The position numbers were made by a program, and so were the translations under genes. Of a DNA stretch of 64,000 nt, positions 17,415 through 25,126 are shown in pieces. This stretch comes from a virus, in IMG/VR virus record IMGVR_UViG_3300020178_000825, positions 62,001 through 126,000 of that record; one strand, written 5' to 3'. The notes beneath the pieces were generated by a model that was not told the DNA's origin, ran no database searches, and saw only the letters and a list, made by a program, of their open reading frames with translations. Positions within the stretch are counted from its first letter, which is position 1; every line of letters starts with the position of its first letter.

Positions 17415-18995
17415 TTATAACCATTTAGATAAATCTTCGATATCATCTCCGATTTGCATCTGCCAAGGGTTATCATCAGAATCGTTTCCACCATACACCC
17501 CACTATAAGTATATGATGAAATACTATTGATTGCCTGTTTGGTTAAATCAATACCTTCTTGTCTCAATCTCAGAGCAGTATCCCTCACCCAAAGTGAAAT
17601 AGCCAAAGACATTGTAAGGTCATCGTTATAACCTCTCATTGCTTCAGCTCTACCATTCATCCATATAAATGTGAACAATTCATCAATAGTTCTAACTGAA
17701 CGAATGATGATTGATTTTTCCCTTATATACTCTTCCAACTTTGAAACAATTAAAGGTCGAGTTCTTGAGGTGGTTGAGAATCCCGCAACCATACTTTTAT
17801 CTTGAGAACGATATCTATTTGAGTGTTGATGTTCAGTATCTACATACTTTAAATCCTTACTCATATAATAAAGGTTTCCATAGTTTCTATCAATAACTTG
17901 TTGAATCGTTGCCCAACCAATATTAGCGTTCTCAATTACTAACAATGCGTTGTTATATTCAGTTGATAGAGATACTAAGAAATTACCAAAATCTTTGGTA
18001 TCTAACTTACCTCTATATTCAGCTACTTGTTCAGATGCTTCAACATCAATAACATGGGCTGCTGAGTAATCCGATGAATCACCTCTCGCAACATCCGCTA
18101 CAACTATATATGATTTATTATAATCGGGAAATTGCCATTTCCATAAGTTTCCATCGAACCCACCCTTTTCAATAGGTTCTTGTACATAAGTTTCTTTATA
18201 GAATTGAAGAACTTGTGGGTCAATTACTGAATCACCAGAAGACACAAAATCACAATCACATTCTTGTGCTGCTCCCTTTGGTCCTAATAGTGTTTCTTGT
18301 TCATCTCTCCAACTTTGGTCTCTTTCTGGATGTACACTCCAATGTAATCTAATATTATTAAACCCATTTGTTCCATCTTCAGAACCTACCCAAGTTTTGT
18401 GGAAGAAGTTACCCACACCATTTGGTGTTGAAAGGATAATTGCAGAACCACCCGTTGATAAAGTAGATTGTGCAGATACCCAAATCTCTTCAATCTTATC
18501 GATAAATGCTGCCTCATCAAATACCAATAAGGATAGTGCTTCAGAACGACCCGCATCTCCTGCTGCTGAAGTTGCTTTGATTTGTGAACCATTTGAATAT
18601 CGTAAGGATAGTTTGTTATCTTCAACAGTTGTTAACTTTAACCAACTTGGAAGATACTGATTCATCACTCTTACTTTAGTTACTAAGTTTTTAGCAACCT
18701 CTTGTTTAGTTGCAATTACCAATACATTGTAATCATCATTAAATAACATTTTCCAAAGTGAGAATCCAGCAGTTAAGGTTGAAATACCAGTTTGTCTGGA
18801 TTTAAGAATAATATTATATCTATGGTCTTTGAAATCAGTTAAAGTAGTTTCTTGAAACGGAAAAAGGTGAAAGGGAATTTTTCCTCTCACCGGATGTTGA
18901 ATCATACAATACTTTTTCATAAAGTATATAGGGTCAGAAGCACATTTTTTGTACTCTACCGCTATAATCTCTTTTAATGATTTCTTTTGTGCCAA
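17415..18995 (-). CDS. gp17: Terminase large subunit gp17
   Basis: 526 aa packaging motor. The N-terminal ATPase shows Walker A SRQTGIST (66-73), Walker B LLVFDEAAF with the catalytic Glu (156-164), and the coupling motif ILSTPNG (187-193). The C-terminal RNase H-like nuclease shows VVADVARGDSSD (Asp301), VIENANIG (Glu355) and GYNDDLTMS (Asp458/459). The start is a TTG: the next in-frame ATG is near codon 26 and would remove the conserved EYKKCASDPIYFMKKYC segment, and an in-frame stop lies just above the TTG. It is followed by two small genes and the portal. Confidence 0.97.
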   Translation of the reverse strand: MAQKKSLKEIIAVEYKKCASDPIYFMKKYCMIQHPVRGKIPFHLFPFQETTLTDFKDHRYNIILKSRQTGISTLTAGFSLWKMLFNDDYNVLVIATKQEVAKNLVTKVRVMNQYLPSWLKLTTVEDNKLSLRYSNGSQIKATSAAGDAGRSEALSLLVFDEAAFIDKIEEIWVSAQSTLSTGGSAIILSTPNGVGNFFHKTWVGSEDGTNGFNNIRLHWSVHPERDQSWRDEQETLLGPKGAAQECDCDFVSSGDSVIDPQVLQFYKETYVQEPIEKGGFDGNLWKWQFPDYNKSYIVVADVARGDSSDYSAAHVIDVEASEQVAEYRGKLDTKDFGNFLVSLSTEYNNALLVIENANIGWATIQQVIDRNYGNLYYMSKDLKYVDTEHQHSNRYRSQDKSMVAGFSTTSRTRPLIVSKLEEYIREKSIIIRSVRTIDELFTFIWMNGRAEAMRGYNDDLTMSLAISLWVRDTALRLRQEGIDLTKQAINSISSYTYSGVYGGNDSDDNPWQMQIGDDIEDLSKWL

Positions 18996-19002
18996 AATCT
19001 AT

Positions 19003-19686
19003 TTATTTTTTTCCGATTTTCCAATACATACCACCTGTAACAAATGGTGCAAGTTGTGAGGTATTAGAATTGTTTTGAATACCTAAACCTAATTGATATA
19101 GATTATTCTTTTTACTTTTTAGGATTAACCCAGCGCCAACATTACTGATTACATCTTCTTTGTTGAATCCTCCGTTTAATCCCCAATAAAATTCGTTCTT
19201 AGGTAATTCTTTTACAATCGTTGTATTATAAACAGTTGGGATTTGGAAGAACCAATCCACATCTCTTGATTGAATTTGGTTTTGTGAAATGATATCAGTT
19301 AGGATACCATACCCTAAAGTTGGATTTGGTTTTTGTCCTAATGAATCAGTAATACCTTTTGGAAAATCATATGTAAGATTAAGTGTATCCTTTACTTCGT
19401 ATTTTGCGAAATAATCTTCTACGATTTTCAAAGTATCAATATCGATTGGTACTTCTACTTCAACTGTTTCTACTTTAGTGATGTATTTTGGTATATATGT
19501 TGGAACTTTTACTGTTTTTTCTACAACAACAGTATCTACTTTTTGTTCCAATAACTCATAATCTTTACCACCTACATTTATAATTTCTTTATCTTCTTCT
19601 TCACCACCACAACTTCTTAATAATAATACCACACATAGTGCCATTATCATTATTGTTTTTAAATCAAATTTCTTTAACCAACTCAT
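19003..19686 (-). CDS. Membrane-anchored protein with beta-rich C-terminus (possible envelope/lysis protein)
   Basis: 227 aa. After LKKFDLKT comes one hydrophobic segment (IMIMALCVVLLL, about 12-23), then RSCGGEEEDKE. The Cys after LRS is reminiscent of a lipobox, but the Arg at -2 is atypical, so a lipoprotein is uncertain. A long periplasm-like stretch rich in V/T/K/E (VDTVVVEKTVKVPTYIPKYI) follows. The last 60 residues alternate like outer-membrane beta-strands (FYWGLNGGF, NVGAGLILKS, NLYQLGLGIQ, APFVTGGMYWKIGKK). It overlaps the upstream gene by 23 nt. A spanin-like, superinfection-exclusion or envelope-sensing role are all possible; none is proven. Confidence 0.65.
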   Translation of the reverse strand: MSWLKKFDLKTIMIMALCVVLLLRSCGGEEEDKEIINVGGKDYELLEQKVDTVVVEKTVKVPTYIPKYITKVETVEVEVPIDIDTLKIVEDYFAKYEVKDTLNLTYDFPKGITDSLGQKPNPTLGYGILTDIISQNQIQSRDVDWFFQIPTVYNTTIVKELPKNEFYWGLNGGFNKEDVISNVGAGLILKSKKNNLYQLGLGIQNNSNTSQLAPFVTGGMYWKIGKK

Positions 19687-20335
19687 AATTTCTATCTTTT
19701 AATTTCTCATAGGCAGCGTTTCTCTTTTCAATAACTTCAGTAAGTTCTTTTTTACCATTCTCTATATCTGTTTCAATTTGAGATTTTAAAGTTTGTACAT
19801 CTTCATTGGATGACCATTTTTCTATGGAGCCATCATCATTCACATATTCGTGAATGTTGGTAACTTCATTTAAAGCCAGATTCCATTTTTGTAGGACTTC
19901 GGTTCCATACGCCGCCATGTTTGAATACACTTTATATTCATTGTAAGCTTCCCACAATCCATCTTTTTTTATAATAGATTCCCTCTCCGATAAGCACTTA
20001 GAACAATAACCTGTCTTACTAATTAACTTTTTATCAGTAGGTCCATATTTTAATTTATCACAATCTTCCGATTTACATTCAGCTAATTTTGATAAAAACT
20101 TTCTAACTGAGGCTAATTCTGAAGATGCTTTTGATTGTTTTACTTTACCATATGATTTTTGTTCCCAAACTACACCATTCTCTTCCCAAATATCACCAAC
20201 TTCTCTTTTAGTTGTTTCTTTGATATTAGAAAGTGAAATTTGAGTATCCTTATCATACTCACCAGTTTGAATCATATTTACCAACTTCCTACGAGTTGGA
20301 TGCATGAATTTTTTATTGAATTGTTTCTCAGCCAT
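19664..20335 (-). CDS. Conserved protein upstream of terminase, possible small terminase (gp16) analogue
   Basis: 223 aa. It begins with FMHPTRRKLVNMIQTGEYDK, a pattern recalled from conserved proteins beside the terminase in T4-like cyanophages. Four Cys in two pairs (AECKSEDC near 88-95 and GYCSKC near 112-117) look like a zinc-binding site. Helical regions follow (GLWEAYNEYKVYSNMAAYG; LKSQIETDIENGKKELTEVI). In T4 the small terminase gp16 is encoded directly before gp17, so gp16 function is plausible by position, but I see no decisive homology. Preceded by a late-type motif. Confidence 0.65.
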   Translation of the reverse strand: MAEKQFNKKFMHPTRRKLVNMIQTGEYDKDTQISLSNIKETTKREVGDIWEENGVVWEQKSYGKVKQSKASSELASVRKFLSKLAECKSEDCDKLKYGPTDKKLISKTGYCSKCLSERESIIKKDGLWEAYNEYKVYSNMAAYGTEVLQKWNLALNEVTNIHEYVNDDGSIEKWSSNEDVQTLKSQIETDIENGKKELTEVIEKRNAAYEKLKDRNYELVKEI

Positions 20336-20360
20336 ATTATGTAACTTATATATCCATATA

Positions 20361-20368
20361 TATAAGTA
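20361..20368 (-). promoter_or_regulatory. Late-type promoter motif (TACTTATA)
   Basis: Reads AATACTTATATATA in the transcribed direction, 26 nt before the ATG at 20335; the C variant of the recurring motif. Confidence 0.5.
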
Positions 20369-20380
20369 TTAAGTTTTTTA

Positions 20381-23300
20381 CTATTCGTAAAATAACCCAA
20401 GAATCTGATTGAGAGGTGCGAATGTGCCCGTTAGTTTGAAAGTTTTCCCACCATACACAAATACGATTCCTTCGTTTGGAACAATTTTATTCTTTCCTCC
20501 GATAGAATTTAATCTTTCCAATTCTAATTTTAGTTTTTTTACTTTCTTAGGGTCACCTGATTTTCTTACATCTTTAATGGTTTGGTCTAATCTCTTTTTC
20601 ATATCTCTAACTGCACTATCAGGATTAACAGTTAGTGCTGAACTCATAAATGAAAGTACTTCTGCTCCTAAACCTAAGAAGATATCTTCAAATGGTCTGA
20701 TGTTATCTTTAGCCATTTTAGCGTGGTCATTCTTATCAATTCCCTTTGCCCATTCTAATGTTTTTTCATCAGTAATATTCTTATTATCTAATCTGAATGA
20801 TTTATCATAGAATGCCCATCTCTTTACTAATCCCATTAGAGTTTTGTTATCTAACTTAGATGGTGATTTCTTATTCACAAAATCCATCCAAAATGCTTGA
20901 TGATAATCAGCGATTCCATCGTTATCTTTTAACTTAAATTTAGATTGTAGTTTTGAGATTTGTCCATTATACTTTCCTTTGAGTGAAGAAAGGTTTTTGG
21001 ATTTAGGTAATTGAACTACTGGTGGGCCTTGGATTGTGTAAGCGGATTGAACATCTGCATTGATTTGTTTAATCATACCTGCCAACATTCTCGCTGCATC
21101 TTGGTTCTCACCAATTGCGATACCATCCTCATTGTATTCCATTGTTCCGTGGAATACTAATAGTGCTTGTCCGTAAGGTATTACATTAACAGAAGTTGGA
21201 TAGATTACCTCCAAATTCATAAAACATGCTCCTCCTTTGAAAATCTTATCTCTCTGCTTTTCACTCAACTTAGATATTGCCTTCGTTAAATCTTTCATTG
21301 CGAAGTTATACGCCTTTTCCAATTCTCCTCTACCAGCAAACTTCATCGCTACACCATTGATATCTAATGCTCCAGCTCCTTTGTTTTTCAAATGTCCTTT
21401 ATTTCTCGCTGCAACTAATCTCCCATCTCTCCAACTAACTGCTAATGCTTGACCATCGGTCTTTTCTCTAGTGAGTTCTAAATTACCCTCTAAAGCTCTA
21501 TTTACGATATCTTTTAATTGTCCAAAAGTTAAATTGATTTCGGTATCGAATGGGTGATTCATATGTCCATAAGCACCTCCTTCCAAAATCAATGATTCAG
21601 TAATACCACCACCTAATGCGAATGGTTCATTATACTGAAGTTTTTCTTTATCAAATTTCTTTCTTAATTTTTTTAATTTCTTTTCGTGGTCATCTAACCA
21701 TTTTTGGTCTGGATAACCCATTGCCAATCCTTCTTTGATAATTCTATCTTTTACCAATAAGTGAACTAACTCAGCGCCAATATAATCAGGACTTTCTCCC
21801 CTATGCCACTTTCCGTGGTCTTTCATGTATTTATCTGATAAGAATTCAATCTTATCTTCATAATCCATTTTATTGATTTTTGCTCTATTTTTATGTGCCC
21901 ATTTTTTGAAATCCATATAGAAGAAATCATTTACACCTTCGAATTTATATTCTGGGTCTGGTGTTTTAAAATCATCTTTTCTCATTACGGTCTTAGCGAT
22001 TACTTTATTCGCTTGTTTCATAAATGGAATGTTGATTTTACTTCTATTATCCTTTGCTACAATTTGTCCGTACAATTGTAAGAAGTTTAAGAAATCTTTT
22101 TTCTTCTTTCCTAATCTTTTAAAGAATCCAATTAGTTCTGCAGGTGATATTGGTTTTTTATTTCTTGGGTCAGTTAATCTATCAAAGAAATGCTTATCGG
22201 TTAAAACTACATCAACTGGATTAAGCTGTTTATCTGCATATTGGTCAATCTTTTGTAAATCAGCCATTGGGATTTCATCCAATTGAACTTGTACACCTTC
22301 TTTTAAGATTCTAAAGTTTACAACTTTTCTACCATTGATTGTTGGCATCCCATGTTCATCTTTACCAATAGTTTTAACAACTGTCTTTTTATTTTTAAAT
22401 CTACCCGTTAAGATTGTATCACCCACATTTACTGGAAGTTTGATATCTTCTTTGAGTGTGTTACTAACTGGTTTCTTTTCTTGTGATAAATCTTTAGTTG
22501 ATTCTTTTCTATCAACCTCCAAATCAATGTAATCAATTAAAGAATATCCAACTAAACCAGCGGTTCGAGTTACATGCTTCCACCATTTATCATATGCAAT
22601 TGAACCATAGTAATCCTTTTGGTTAGTTGCAGTTGTTTTACCAGCTACACCAGCTGGAAATGGAGTTACTGCTTTTACAGGCCCATCAGGATAAATTGGA
22701 TGTGGGTCAATATCAGTAAGTTCCGCACTCATAATCTGAGATAAAACAGTGTATCCAATTTGTTCTGCTCTTTTTTGGGAAACTCTATCGAATATTGCAT
22801 ACGATGGAAATAAAAAGTTTGGACCATCATCAACTTCTTGTGAACCTAAAACTTTAGATGCCTCTTTGATTAAATCACTACCTTCAGCTATTAACCAATT
22901 TTCTACTATTTCTTTTGAAATACTAAATTCTTCATTTAGTGTGTTAGTTATGAAATCAAATATCTTTTTATCAAATTTTGGATATGCTCTTTTTACAAAA
23001 AAGTTTTTCTTATCTTCTTCTGAACCTGATGATAATCCGTTACGAACTTCAGTTCCACTTACACCCCCACCACCTTCGGGTGCGATGTAAACATATCCTC
23101 TATCTTCGTATCCTTCGAAATCGATACCATCTTTATAAGGAGTAAAAAACTTACCACCTAATCTACTTGCATCCTTTTTACCTACAACAGTAATAAATGC
23201 AGTTGTATCTTTATCAAACTTCGTTAATACCTCAGTTGGTACATAGGGATTTTTAACTTGAACAATTTTGTTTTTTGGAATCCCAAACATTTTGGTAATA

Positions 23301-23527
23301 ATCATTACCTTTTCTTTGAAGTTGAATGGGGATTTATTATTATCGGTTTTGTTGGATGTACCGATATACACATTGTTTTTTCCAAACTTTTTTACTAAGT
23401 GGGAATAGGTTGCGTAATGACCTTTATGAAAAGGTTGAAAGCGGCCAGCGTAAACTACAACGATGTTGTCTACACTGTCCGCTTCTCCTAATATACTCTC
23501 TACTAAAAATTGAGATAGTTCGTTCAT
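20381..23527 (-). CDS. Multidomain nucleotidyltransferase: NMNAT-like domain fused to ligase-like KxDG domain
   Basis: 1048 aa. The N-terminal ~190 residues are an HxGH-type nucleotidyltransferase: YAGRFQPFHKGHYATY (26-41) and SGTEVRNGL (157-165), as in NMNAT/cytidylyltransferase enzymes. The middle includes a segment (about 440-510, KHFFDRLTDPRNKKPISPAE) resembling a conserved phage domain of unknown role. From about residue 640 there is a covalent-nucleotidyltransferase (RNA/DNA ligase) layout: motif I EKTDGQ with Lys689, Asp691 and Gly692, MNLEVIYP as a possible motif III, and near the end NEGIVFVYGG (Glu1019) and KTFKLTG as candidate motifs IV and V. The predicted activities are NMP/NAD transfer and lysine adenylylation; substrates are unknown. 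It has its own late-type motif and lies between terminase and sugar genes. Confidence 0.83.
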   Translation of the reverse strand: MNELSQFLVESILGEADSVDNIVVVYAGRFQPFHKGHYATYSHLVKKFGKNNVYIGTSNKTDNNKSPFNFKEKVMIITKMFGIPKNKIVQVKNPYVPTEVLTKFDKDTTAFITVVGKKDASRLGGKFFTPYKDGIDFEGYEDRGYVYIAPEGGGGVSGTEVRNGLSSGSEEDKKNFFVKRAYPKFDKKIFDFITNTLNEEFSISKEIVENWLIAEGSDLIKEASKVLGSQEVDDGPNFLFPSYAIFDRVSQKRAEQIGYTVLSQIMSAELTDIDPHPIYPDGPVKAVTPFPAGVAGKTTATNQKDYYGSIAYDKWWKHVTRTAGLVGYSLIDYIDLEVDRKESTKDLSQEKKPVSNTLKEDIKLPVNVGDTILTGRFKNKKTVVKTIGKDEHGMPTINGRKVVNFRILKEGVQVQLDEIPMADLQKIDQYADKQLNPVDVVLTDKHFFDRLTDPRNKKPISPAELIGFFKRLGKKKKDFLNFLQLYGQIVAKDNRSKINIPFMKQANKVIAKTVMRKDDFKTPDPEYKFEGVNDFFYMDFKKWAHKNRAKINKMDYEDKIEFLSDKYMKDHGKWHRGESPDYIGAELVHLLVKDRIIKEGLAMGYPDQKWLDDHEKKLKKLRKKFDKEKLQYNEPFALGGGITESLILEGGAYGHMNHPFDTEINLTFGQLKDIVNRALEGNLELTREKTDGQALAVSWRDGRLVAARNKGHLKNKGAGALDINGVAMKFAGRGELEKAYNFAMKDLTKAISKLSEKQRDKIFKGGACFMNLEVIYPTSVNVIPYGQALLVFHGTMEYNEDGIAIGENQDAARMLAGMIKQINADVQSAYTIQGPPVVQLPKSKNLSSLKGKYNGQISKLQSKFKLKDNDGIADYHQAFWMDFVNKKSPSKLDNKTLMGLVKRWAFYDKSFRLDNKNITDEKTLEWAKGIDKNDHAKMAKDNIRPFEDIFLGLGAEVLSFMSSALTVNPDSAVRDMKKRLDQTIKDVRKSGDPKKVKKLKLELERLNSIGGKNKIVPNEGIVFVYGGKTFKLTGTFAPLNQILGLFYE

Positions 23528-23532
23528 CTGAT

Positions 23533-23563
23533 ATAGTACTATTTCCTTTGTACTATATAAATA
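23533..23563 (-). promoter_or_regulatory. Late-type motif abutted by a 7-bp inverted repeat
   Basis: TATTTATA at 23556-23563 (transcribed direction) is followed by inverted arms ATAGTAC/GTACTAT (23533-23539 and 23550-23556). This is the same motif-plus-repeat geometry as at 14713-14741. The start codon is at 23527. Confidence 0.5.
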
Positions 23564-23572
23564 TAAGGTTTC

Positions 23573-23941
23573 TTACTTTACCACTTCTATATTATCAGAT
23601 GTTAAATTTGCGTTTTGCTGATTCATCTGCTCTTTGATAGCTGGGTTGTATGTTAGTGTACCTTCTTTAAGGTTTATCTGTCCTCTTGGATACTCTTTAT
23701 CCAATGCACTTAATTCTTCTCTTAAAGCATCGTTTGATTCTTTAAAATCAGCTTCAGCTTGTTGTAAAGTTGTTTCTAACTTTTCTAACTCTTCGTTTAA
23801 TTCTTTTTTACGAAGATAGATTTGACCAAATGCATTAACGATATCGTTAATCTTTGCATTTTTTTCTTTGATAGAACCGATTGTACTCTCACCTAAATCA
23901 ATAGTAAGTAATTCAATTTGTTGTTTGCTTTCTTTTGCCAT
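23573..23941 (-). CDS. Small coiled-coil protein, paralogue of the gene at 28521
   Basis: 122 aa, function unknown. Residues about 40-85 form a coiled coil (KKELNEELEKLETTLQQAEA). It is followed by LDKEYPRGQINLKEGTLTY, which matches IDGKYPNGQIDLEKGTITY at the end of the 90-aa protein at 28521-28793, so the two are paralogues; this one has about 22 extra C-terminal residues. Small bundled proteins of this kind could be virion accessory parts or chaperones. It has its own late-type motif. Confidence 0.72.
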   Translation of the reverse strand: MAKESKQQIELLTIDLGESTIGSIKEKNAKINDIVNAFGQIYLRKKELNEELEKLETTLQQAEADFKESNDALREELSALDKEYPRGQINLKEGTLTYNPAIKEQMNQQNANLTSDNIEVVK

Positions 23942-23977
23942 ATGACTTTAAATTAATTAATTTGTTTTGAATTCATA

Positions 23978-23985
23978 TATAAATA
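23978..23985 (-). promoter_or_regulatory. Late-type promoter motif (TATTTATA)
   Basis: Reads TTATATATTTATATATG in the transcribed direction, 37 nt before the ATG at 23941. Confidence 0.5.
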
Positions 23986-23991
23986 TATAAT

Positions 23992-24744
23992 TTATAAATT
24001 TTCGTAATCTATTGTTGTTACACCTCGTTTTTGTACAACTTGTGCTGAACAACGATTTCCAAATTGTATTGATTTTGGAATATCTTCGGAATCTAAGAAC
24101 TCTTTCACAAATCCTGCTACAAAAGTATCACCTGCTCCTGAGATATCCATAATCTCTACTTGTTCAGTTGGATATGATGTACCTTTGTACATACACCCAT
24201 CTTTATCTAATGTAATTATTAACTTTTCTAAAATCCAATCGTTTTCTTCAATAAATTCTTTATTATTTTCAAATTCTGAACGATTTAATTTTATGAATCG
24301 CAAATCTTTACACCATTCACCCAACTTTTTCTTTGTATCACAAATTACATTTGGGTGCTTGAATCCGATATATGCAATATCTTCTTCGGTTAGGAATCCT
24401 TTGTTGTAATCGGAAACTACAACCATTGGATATTCCCAAAAATCTAACTTAGGTAATCTATCACCTATATTATCAATATTTAATTCCTCATCAATTCTTA
24501 GAAGTAAGGTATTCGATGGTTCGTGAATGTGCCTTGTCTTTGTAATTGGAGATTGTTGATGTTCAAAATCTACATCAACCCCCAATGCCATTAAATTACC
24601 CATTACATTCATTCCCATCCCACCATTGTAAACTTCTCTTTTCGGAATAAATACAGGAGCAGGTCCTTCGGGTGAAAGTCTTGGTGTATCTCCATAAATA
24701 AAGATATCATCACATTGTTCTCCTATTAATAATATTCTACCCAT
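23992..24744 (-). CDS. PfkB-family sugar kinase, HldE N-domain type (heptose-7-phosphate kinase-like)
   Basis: 250 aa ribokinase-fold kinase. Features typical of HldE/RfaE kinase domains are LSPEGPAPVFIP (23-34), YNGGMGMNVMGNLMALG (39-55), LLLRIDEE (80-87), VVSDYNKGFLT (109-119) and the anion-hole/catalytic DISGAGDTFVAGF (Asp206 as predicted base). It is shorter than typical HldE kinase domains, about 310 aa. It overlaps the nucleotidyltransferase gene by 8 nt, so the two resemble a split HldE. The likely reaction is phosphorylation of a heptose 7-phosphate at C1 for ADP-heptose synthesis; another sugar phosphate cannot be excluded, but the neighbouring heptosyltransferase favours heptose. 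Confidence 0.85.
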   Translation of the reverse strand: MGRILLIGEQCDDIFIYGDTPRLSPEGPAPVFIPKREVYNGGMGMNVMGNLMALGVDVDFEHQQSPITKTRHIHEPSNTLLLRIDEELNIDNIGDRLPKLDFWEYPMVVVSDYNKGFLTEEDIAYIGFKHPNVICDTKKKLGEWCKDLRFIKLNRSEFENNKEFIEENDWILEKLIITLDKDGCMYKGTSYPTEQVEIMDISGAGDTFVAGFVKEFLDSEDIPKSIQFGNRCSAQVVQKRGVTTIDYENL

Positions 24745-25126
24745 TACTTAATATCTTTGTAGTACTAAAATTTTCCATTCGATTAAAGTAAACAATTGAT
24801 TTTGCATATTGTTCACCAACTATTGGTTTATTTTTATAATCAGAACCAATTACAAATACATCAGGTTCATATGATTTTATCATTTCTTCCAATGCATGAG
24901 ATGAATCAAATATTATTACTTTTTTTACTCCTTTAATTCTTTCTAAGTTATACTTTCTCTCTTCTTGCGTATGAAAAGGTCTATCTTCTCCTTTTAACTC
25001 TTTTACTCGTTTATCAGAATCAATACCAATTACTAATAAATCACCAAAAGTAGATGCAAATTCAATCATTTTAAAATGAGCATGATGTAAAACATCAAAA
25101 CATCCATTTATCCAAACTTTTTTCAT
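24737..25126 (-). CDS. Sugar-phosphate nucleotidyltransferase, HldE C-domain type
   Basis: 129 aa cytidylyltransferase-like enzyme. It has NGCFDVLHHAHFKMI (8-22), where the usual HxGH is HHAH (Gly replaced by Ala), then LLVIGIDSDKRVKELKG and DRPFHTQEER, PDVFVIGSDYKNKP, and a short C-terminal TTKILSNG in place of the usual STT(K/R)I end. The family adds AMP (HldE C-domain) or CMP (TagD-like) to a phosphorylated sugar or polyol. Given the adjoining kinase and heptosyltransferase, ADP-heptose formation is the best reading. It overlaps both neighbours by a few bases. Confidence 0.84.
   Translation of the reverse strand: MKKVWINGCFDVLHHAHFKMIEFASTFGDLLVIGIDSDKRVKELKGEDRPFHTQEERKYNLERIKGVKKVIIFDSSHALEEMIKSYEPDVFVIGSDYKNKPIVGEQYAKSIVYFNRMENFSTTKILSNG

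Noticed and set aside
19600-19640. Cys after LLRS in the 227-aa membrane protein as a standard lipobox
   Set aside because: The Arg at -2 is atypical, so I only mention it as a weak possibility.
22600-22640. GVAGKTT in the 1048-aa protein as a Walker A motif
   Set aside because: The required Gly five places before the GK is missing (a Pro is there), and no Walker B partner is visible.
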